This document shows positions 59,447 through 64,000 of a stretch of DNA of 64,000 nt, in pieces (position 1 is the first letter of the stretch; each line of letters opens with the position of its first letter). Under the pieces are notes generated by a model. It did not search any database and was not told where the DNA came from. It worked only from the letters and a program-made list of their open reading frames with translations. Source of the DNA: Dasania phycosphaerae (GTDB lineage: Bacteria > Pseudomonadota > Gammaproteobacteria > Pseudomonadales > Dasaniaceae); NCBI RefSeq assembly GCF_026891035.1, contig NZ_JAPTGG010000001.1, positions 372,001-436,000 of the forward strand, written 5' to 3'. The position numbers were made by a program, and so were the translations under genes.

Positions 59447-60127
59447 ATGAGCACAGCACATATTTTAATTGTTGAAGACGAACCCAAACTCTCACAACTA
59501 TTATCAGAGTATTTTCAGCAAAGCGGTTTTAGCTGCCACTGCCTAGGCCATGGCGATGCGGTATTGCCCTGGTTGCAACAACAGCATGCCGACGCCATTA
59601 TTTTAGATTTAATGCTACCCGGCATGGATGGCTTAAGCCTATGCAAAGCCATACGCCAGTTTTCAAATACACCTATTTTAATTACCACCGCCAAGGTAGA
59701 AGAGATAGACCGTTTATTGGGCTTGGAGCTAGGCGCTGATGATTATATTTGTAAGCCCTATAGCATGCGCGAGGTGGTGGCCCGCGTAAAAGCCGTGTTA
59801 CGCAGGCTTTACCCGCAAGAACAAGCCAGTTTGGAATTTGAGCTGAACCCACAACAACAATGTCTAAACTTCCAGCAACAGAGCCTGCATTTCACCACCG
59901 TAGAATTTCAATTGCTCAAGCAGCTGGCTGAGCAGCCAGGACGTATTTTTAGCCGCAGCCAACTCATGGATGGCATGTACCAAGATCACCGCGTAGTCAG
60001 CGATAGAACCATAGATAGCCATATTAAAAAATTGCGTAAAAAACTACACCGGCACTACCCACAGTATCAATTTATACACGCTATATACGGCGCTGGTTAC
60101 CGCTTTGAGCTAACTCCTACCGAATAG
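59447..60127 (+). CDS. OmpR-family response regulator, BaeR-like
   Basis: The 226-residue regulator has a receiver (IVEDEPKLSQLL, phospho-Asp in AIILDLMLPGMDGLSL, Lys in YICKPYSMREVVARVKAVLR) and a winged-helix DNA-binding domain (TTVEFQLLKQLAEQPGRIFS, VSDRTIDSHIKKLRKKL). It would bind DNA after phosphorylation by the kinase just upstream. The likely first target is the Spy-like gene 90 bases on. Confidence 0.9.
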   Translation: MSTAHILIVEDEPKLSQLLSEYFQQSGFSCHCLGHGDAVLPWLQQQHADAIILDLMLPGMDGLSLCKAIRQFSNTPILITTAKVEEIDRLLGLELGADDYICKPYSMREVVARVKAVLRRLYPQEQASLEFELNPQQQCLNFQQQSLHFTTVEFQLLKQLAEQPGRIFSRSQLMDGMYQDHRVVSDRTIDSHIKKLRKKLHRHYPQYQFIHAIYGAGYRFELTPTE

Positions 60128-60217
60128 ATAGCTAGTCTCACAATACTTAATTCAGCCATTTTTCTTGCACAGTTGCTTTTTACACTAGCCCCTCAACCCC
60201 AAGCATTAGGAGCTAAC

Positions 60218-60508
60218 ATGAAACAACTTATTACCTTTATCGCCATCGCTGTACTTAGCCTACCCAGCTACGCCCATAGCGACAGAAATCCCGAGCAACA
60301 CATGGATAAACTAGCCAAAAGGCTAGAGCTCAATGAGCAGCAACAACAGCAGGTAGCAGCCATACTGAAACAAAGCCATGAACAACATAAAGCCTTAAAG
60401 GAAAGCACTCACGAGCAACTCAGCAACGTGCTCAGCGCGGAGCAATTGGAAAAAATGGAAAAGATGCACGACAAGCGTCGCCATAAGCATAAGCGCGATA
60501 AAGACTAA
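60218..60508 (+). CDS. small periplasmic Spy/CpxP-like protein
   Basis: The 96-residue protein has a signal peptide (KQLITFIAIAVLSLPSYAH) and a mature part of charged helices: HMDKLAKRLELNEQQQQQVA and AEQLEKMEKMHDKRRHKHKR. The LxLxxxQ and LTxEQ-like helices recall Spy and CpxP chaperones, and the His/Lys/Arg-rich tail may bind metal. ATG 60218 has AGGAG in front; a TTG at 60173 would spoil the signal peptide. Placement after a BaeSR-like pair supports envelope-stress function. Confidence 0.8.
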   Translation: MKQLITFIAIAVLSLPSYAHSDRNPEQHMDKLAKRLELNEQQQQQVAAILKQSHEQHKALKESTHEQLSNVLSAEQLEKMEKMHDKRRHKHKRDKD

Positions 60509-60517
60509 GCCTTATCA

Positions 60518-60559
60518 CTGCAACCCGGTGCCCACCATAGACAGCGGGTTGCAGTATTT
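60518..60559 (+). terminator. terminator of the BaeSR-Spy-like cluster
   Basis: CTGCAACCCG pairs with CGGGTTGCAG around a 17-base loop and is followed by a short T-rich stretch. Confidence 0.75.
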
Positions 60560-60584
60560 TGTTAACAGGCTAGCGCTATAGCAA

Positions 60585-61175
60585 TTATTCTTTGTCTAAG
60601 GCCTGCTCCGACTCTAAACGCTGGCGCTTTAATTGATTACTCTGGCCTTTAACTATGTGCTGGATTAGCAACTCTTGGTCATTATCACTAATATTGGCAA
60701 AATTAACCCGCACAAAATAAGCACTCTCAGCCTCTTCCGCAGGGCTGCAGGCTACCACTTCGGCTAATGCCACTATATGCAGCTCACCTGGGCTTAGCAG
60801 TAAATCTAATTGTATATGCCTACCTACCGGCAGCGATTCATCACAGGGAAAAGCCATGCCACAGGCACTAACATTTACCTGCTTCAGGGTGTAGGCCACT
60901 CGCTGCATTAGGCCTGCATCTATATCCATTTGTTGAATCACAAAGTTCAGCTTTTTATTCACTAGATCTATTAATTCCGCCGCCAAGGGTGCCTGTATAC
61001 GGCAGGCATCTAATAAGGTTTGGATACGATTATCAAAGTTGGCTGCATAGTTAATGCCGCCATGATCCTTACTGGCCTGCTCGGAAAAAGCTGCGGCCTC
61101 GGCCTCGCCCAATAGGCGGTAAGAAACTCTTAGGTTTTCGTCAATGCGAAAGTAACGGCGACGCTCATCGTTCAT
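60585..61175 (-). CDS. PilZ-domain protein next to the stator genes
   Basis: The 196-residue protein begins RRRYFRIDENLRVSYRL, the RxxxR c-di-GMP-binding start of PilZ domains. The matching DxSxxG motif appears later as NVSACGMAF (about 128). Between them lies a helical insertion of roughly 85 residues, longer than in simple PilZ proteins. It is downstream of pomA-pomB by 51 bases on the same strand, suggesting a c-di-GMP-dependent control of the motor, like YcgR. That link is inferred from position. Confidence 0.8.
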   Translation of the reverse strand: MNDERRRYFRIDENLRVSYRLLGEAEAAAFSEQASKDHGGINYAANFDNRIQTLLDACRIQAPLAAELIDLVNKKLNFVIQQMDIDAGLMQRVAYTLKQVNVSACGMAFPCDESLPVGRHIQLDLLLSPGELHIVALAEVVACSPAEEAESAYFVRVNFANISDNDQELLIQHIVKGQSNQLKRQRLESEQALDKE

Positions 61176-61226
61176 AATTATTCTCTATGCTGGTCTGCTG
61201 TACGCTATGATCTTAGTAAAAACGGC

Positions 61227-62213
61227 TTAAAAAATCTCATCGGGCCTGAGGTCAAATAACACTTCGTCATCTAACTGCAAAGAGTCATATAACTCTTTGT
61301 CTTCATGCTTTAACACTTCTATTTCTTCTTTTAAATCTTCGTCTATGCCCTGCTGCACGACAATTTCAACCCGGCGGTTTTTAGCTCGACCTTCGGGCGT
61401 ATCATTGCTATCCACTGGCCGCACGTCACCAAAGCCGGCAATACGAAAGCGTTCAGGTTTTAAAATTCCGCCAGAAAATAATTCGTGAGCTACCGACACC
61501 GCTCGGCTGGTAGATAACTCCCAGTTAGAGCGAAACCGTGATGACTGTATAGGAATATTATCGGTATGCCCCTCAACTGTAATAGTGCCTTTTTTTGTGG
61601 CCAATACATTACGTACTTCTTGCAGCAGCGGAATATAATCATCAGCTAAACGCGCCGAACCCGAAATAAACGAACCGTGCTCGCGTATGCGCAATACAAT
61701 TTTACGCCCAACCGTTTCTATCTCTACTTCGCCTTCAGCAATTTGCTTGCTCAGCGCCTTGGCTAAATCCAGCGCGTCATTTTCAGTTTCCTGAATTAGC
61801 TGCTGGATTTTTTCAGCGACTACCACCGGCATTTGCACGCCGGCCTGTTTGTCATCGCTGCCGGCTTCTACTTCGTACTGCTCAGCACATTCCACCTCTA
61901 GGGACAGCTCAGTCATATCATCAGTGCGCTGGTAGATTTCATTAATAGGGGTAGGTTCGGGGCGACCGGGGCTAAACTCCTGGGCGATTACACTGGTGCC
62001 TTTGGGCGGGTCTTTAACATCCAGTTTATTTTGCACACCAAAGGCCTGTGCCATAGACCCCGCCAAACGCTTAAACTTCATCGCATCCATCTCAGCAAAA
62101 GACAGCAGCAATACAAAGAAACACATTAATAGCGACATCAAATCCGCAAAGGTGCCCATCCACCCGGGGGCACCGGGGGGCGGGCATTTGGGGCAATCCT
62201 GCTCATCACTCAT
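61227..62213 (-). CDS. pomB: flagellar stator protein PomB/MotB
   Basis: The 328-residue protein has one N-terminal helix with the ion-binding Asp24 (GTFADLMSLLMCFFVLLLSF), a plug and linker, and a C-terminal OmpA-like peptidoglycan-binding domain (ITVEGHTDNIPI, NWELSTSRAVSVA, NRRVEIVVQ). The CPKCPPPGAPGW start and Asp24 placing match the sodium-type PomB. The linker of about 120 acidic residues is long. It works with PomA as the torque-generating stator. It follows pomA by 19 bases. Confidence 0.92.
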   Translation of the reverse strand: MSDEQDCPKCPPPGAPGWMGTFADLMSLLMCFFVLLLSFAEMDAMKFKRLAGSMAQAFGVQNKLDVKDPPKGTSVIAQEFSPGRPEPTPINEIYQRTDDMTELSLEVECAEQYEVEAGSDDKQAGVQMPVVVAEKIQQLIQETENDALDLAKALSKQIAEGEVEIETVGRKIVLRIREHGSFISGSARLADDYIPLLQEVRNVLATKKGTITVEGHTDNIPIQSSRFRSNWELSTSRAVSVAHELFSGGILKPERFRIAGFGDVRPVDSNDTPEGRAKNRRVEIVVQQGIDEDLKEEIEVLKHEDKELYDSLQLDDEVLFDLRPDEIF

Positions 62214-62232
62214 GTTATTACCCGCGCCTTAT

Positions 62233-62994
62233 TTATTCGTCATCAGCGCTGCCGCGCTTAGATGCTGGTAAATAATTGCGCAACATGGAATCTATTACTC
62301 TAGGGTTTTGGCCGCCTTGTATGGCCAGTAAGGCATCGATCACCAAGCTTTTAACCATGCTCTCTTCACCGCGGCGCAGGCTCAACTTATCAGCAATAGG
62401 TATGGCCACCATATTCGCCAACATCGCACCGTACAGCGTGGTTAATAGGGCTACCGCCATGGCTGGACCTATGGACTTGGGGTCATCCATATTAGAAAGC
62501 ATGGCTACCAGACCTACCAGCGTACCTATCATACCCATGGCGGGGGCAACATCGCCTAGCGCCGAAAAAATAGTCGCGCCGGTTTCGTGCCGCTCTACTG
62601 CCTTGTTCATATCTTTGCCTAATAGGTCTTTCACCACCTCTGGGTCGTGGCCATCTACCAATAGCTGTATGCCGTCTTGCAAAAAGTCATTACTCACCTC
62701 CTTGCCCTCCAGCGACAGCAAACCGCCTTTACGCGCCACATCCGCCAGTTCGACAATCTCATCGATTAACTCAGCAGGATCAGAGGTTTTAAACATAAAG
62801 GCTTTGGCCGCAACTTTACCCGCGCCTAAAAAAGTCGACAGACCAAACTTCGCCATCACCACAAAAATACTGCCGACGATAACAATCAGCACCGATGGAA
62901 TATCGACAAACATCAAGACGCCGCCACTCAGCGCCATCGCGGTGATAATAATCACCATGGCACCTAGCATCCCTATAATCGTTGCTAAATCCAC
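62233..62994 (-). CDS. pomA: flagellar stator protein PomA/MotA
   Basis: The 253-residue protein has four membrane helices and the cytoplasmic torque loop. It starts DLATIIGMLGAMVIIITAMA, and VAPAMGMIGTLVGLVAML with DPKSIGPAMAVALLTTLYGA forms the channel helices. Length and sequence style match sodium-type PomA. The start is GTG 62994 with GGGAG upstream. With PomB it forms the stator ring that turns ion flow into flagellar rotation. Confidence 0.92.
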   Translation of the reverse strand: MDLATIIGMLGAMVIIITAMALSGGVLMFVDIPSVLIVIVGSIFVVMAKFGLSTFLGAGKVAAKAFMFKTSDPAELIDEIVELADVARKGGLLSLEGKEVSNDFLQDGIQLLVDGHDPEVVKDLLGKDMNKAVERHETGATIFSALGDVAPAMGMIGTLVGLVAMLSNMDDPKSIGPAMAVALLTTLYGAMLANMVAIPIADKLSLRRGEESMVKSLVIDALLAIQGGQNPRVIDSMLRNYLPASKRGSADDE

Positions 62995-63346
62995 TCTCTA
63001 CTCCCCATTATTGATCTAACCATGGCCAGCCATTTAGCCACTGCCATTAATACCTTAATACAGCCATCTTATGCGGCCAGTTAAACCTCAGCTTTTAACC
63101 CTTGGCCCCAAGCTGATTATCCCCCGAGTATAGCGAGAGATAAACTGCCGCGCCCTAAAAGATGTCGCTAACAAACTTAATTTATCGCCTAAAAACCCTA
63201 AAACCTCTACAGAATAGCGGCGTAATGACCGCAAGCTTTAATTTTTATGCTTTCTGCGCTTAGGGATACCTCTATGCTTAATCAAGCTTTATAATCACAG
63301 CCCACACTATTATAAACAGCAATCAGCATACCCGCGGGGGCTCAAC
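62995..63346. promoter_or_regulatory. divergent promoter region of pomAB and xseB
   Basis: These 352 bases separate divergent operons. TATAAT at 63290-63295 is a likely -10 for the rightward xseB operon, with a weak -35. Leftward, TATACT (around 63134-63129) could serve pomA; I see no flagellar sigma-28 or sigma-54 consensus there. No small gene is evident. Confidence 0.45.
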
Positions 63347-63586
63347 ATGGCGAAAGCCAAAAAAACCATTAACTTTGAGAAAACCCTGGATCAACTGGAA
63401 GAACTGGTTGAAGACATGGAGCACGGCGACCTAAGCCTGGAAGAATCTTTAAAAGCCTTTGAAAAAGGTATAAAGCTCACCCGCGATTGCCAATCGGCGC
63501 TCAACGAAGCCGAACAAAAAGTACAAATATTAATCGAAGAAAACAACGAGCTCAGCGCCCACGACTTTGACGACGACCTCGAATGA
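63347..63586 (+). CDS. xseB: exodeoxyribonuclease VII small subunit
   Basis: The 79-residue protein is full length: NFEKTLDQLEELVEDMEHGD, LSLEESLKAFEKGIKLTRDC and ALNEAEQKVQIL are the family's helical hairpin. Several copies bind XseA to form exonuclease VII, which degrades single-stranded DNA. Its TGA overlaps the ispA ATG (ATGA), the normal xseB-ispA(-dxs) arrangement. Confidence 0.95.
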   Translation: MAKAKKTINFEKTLDQLEELVEDMEHGDLSLEESLKAFEKGIKLTRDCQSALNEAEQKVQILIEENNELSAHDFDDDLE

Positions 63587-64000
63587 GCGACACCTTTAAG
63601 CTTTTTTTACAAAACAGCCAGCAGCGGGTAGAGGCTGCCCTGAGCGCACAACTCAGCCACTCCTTAAGCAACAGCCAACAACAACCCTTGTTGCAACGGC
63701 TGCACGATGCCATGCACTACAGCCTGTTTAATGGTGGCAAACGGGTGCGCCCCATGCTGGTATACGCGGCTGCACAAGCCATTAACAGCCATAGTGATGC
63801 GCAAGATTTAGACAAGGCCGCCAGTGCCATAGAAATGATACACAGCTACTCGCTGGTGCACGACGACCTGCCCGCCATGGACGACGACGACCTCAGGCGC
63901 GGCAAGCCCACCTGCCATATCGCCTATGATGAGGCCACCGCCATACTCGCGGGCGATGCCCTGCAGGCTTTAGCCTTTGAGCAACTAGCCAGCCTTAACA
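63583..64000 (+). CDS. ispA: farnesyl/geranyl diphosphate synthase, 3' end outside window
   Basis: The 139 codons present hold the N-terminal half of a polyprenyl synthase: FNGGKRVRPMLVYAAAQA and the first Asp-rich motif LVHDDLPAMDDDDLRRGKPT, where DDxxxxD binds Mg-diphosphate. It condenses isopentenyl with dimethylallyl and geranyl diphosphate. The frame is open to the right edge. The ATG overlaps the xseB stop; dxs is expected next but cannot be seen. Confidence 0.94.
   Translation, partial: MSDTFKLFLQNSQQRVEAALSAQLSHSLSNSQQQPLLQRLHDAMHYSLFNGGKRVRPMLVYAAAQAINSHSDAQDLDKAASAIEMIHSYSLVHDDLPAMDDDDLRRGKPTCHIAYDEATAILAGDALQALAFEQLASLN

Noticed and set aside
60173..60217. Upstream TTG start for the Spy-like gene
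   Set aside because: It would add 15 residues in front of a normal signal peptide, while AGGAG precedes ATG 60218.

Overview
The window looks like a piece of the chromosome of a free-living, motile, aerobic gammaproteobacterium of moderate GC. The evidence is the gene order hemA / TPR lipoprotein / lolB / ispE / tRNA-Gln / prs / rplY / pth / ychF, the prfA-prmC-moeB string, sodium-type flagellar stators (pomA-pomB) and an aa3-type cytochrome c oxidase operon. Marine Cellvibrionales/Spongiibacteraceae-like bacteria are my best guess from overall gene style; that is an inference and no rRNA is present to test it.

Layout. 1-9.1 kb: the 5' part of a PotD-like binding-protein gene, a CitE-like CoA-ester lyase, a lone short flagellin, a carboxymuconolactone-decarboxylase-like protein, an SDR oxidoreductase, a block with a Nudix hydrolase, an unknown protein and a malonyl-CoA synthetase-like ligase, then the DEAD-box helicase deaD. 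9.1-10.8 kb: an accessory patch in which one unrecognised gene sits between two inverted copies of a ~240-bp structured repeat. 10.8-16.1 kb: a large surface VWA protein and small conserved genes (J-domain protein, yaiI, ppnP, ychJ). 16.1-22.7 kb: a leftward cytochrome oxidase operon (subunit II with two cytochrome c domains, subunit I, two subunit III paralogues, subunit IV, heme o synthase, SCO). 22.7-32.6 kb: SulP transporter, cold-shock protein, CoA-transferase, cysZ, glutathione peroxidase, and a histidine kinase with two single-domain response regulators. 32.6-40.3 kb, mostly leftward: rhlB, an HD-GYP-like protein, DoxX, moeB-prmC-prfA, hemA. 40.6-48.2 kb: outer-membrane lipoprotein, isoprenoid, nucleotide and translation genes around tRNA-Gln. 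48.2-49.5 kb: tRNA-Met followed by a long tandem array. 49.6-53.9 kb: DUF1289, pilin-like protein, mqo, DUF501, ubiX and a membrane protein of unknown role. 54.0-63.0 kb: a signalling and motility district (adenylate cyclase, lipoprotein, chemoreceptor, BaeSR-like pair with a Spy-like chaperone, PilZ protein, pomAB). 63.3-64 kb: xseB and the start of ispA.

How the parts fit: the core is respiration, redox metabolism, tetrapyrrole and isoprenoid supply, and translation. Flagellin, stators, PilZ, HD-GYP and the chemoreceptor point to c-di-GMP-tuned swimming.

The most unusual content is non-coding. Both tRNA genes are followed by tandem arrays (172-bp and about 196-222-bp units) in which two halves of the tRNA T-arm/3' end are separated by a run of short hairpins. 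The two inverted repeats at 9.4 and 10.5 kb keep the same stems with compensating base changes.
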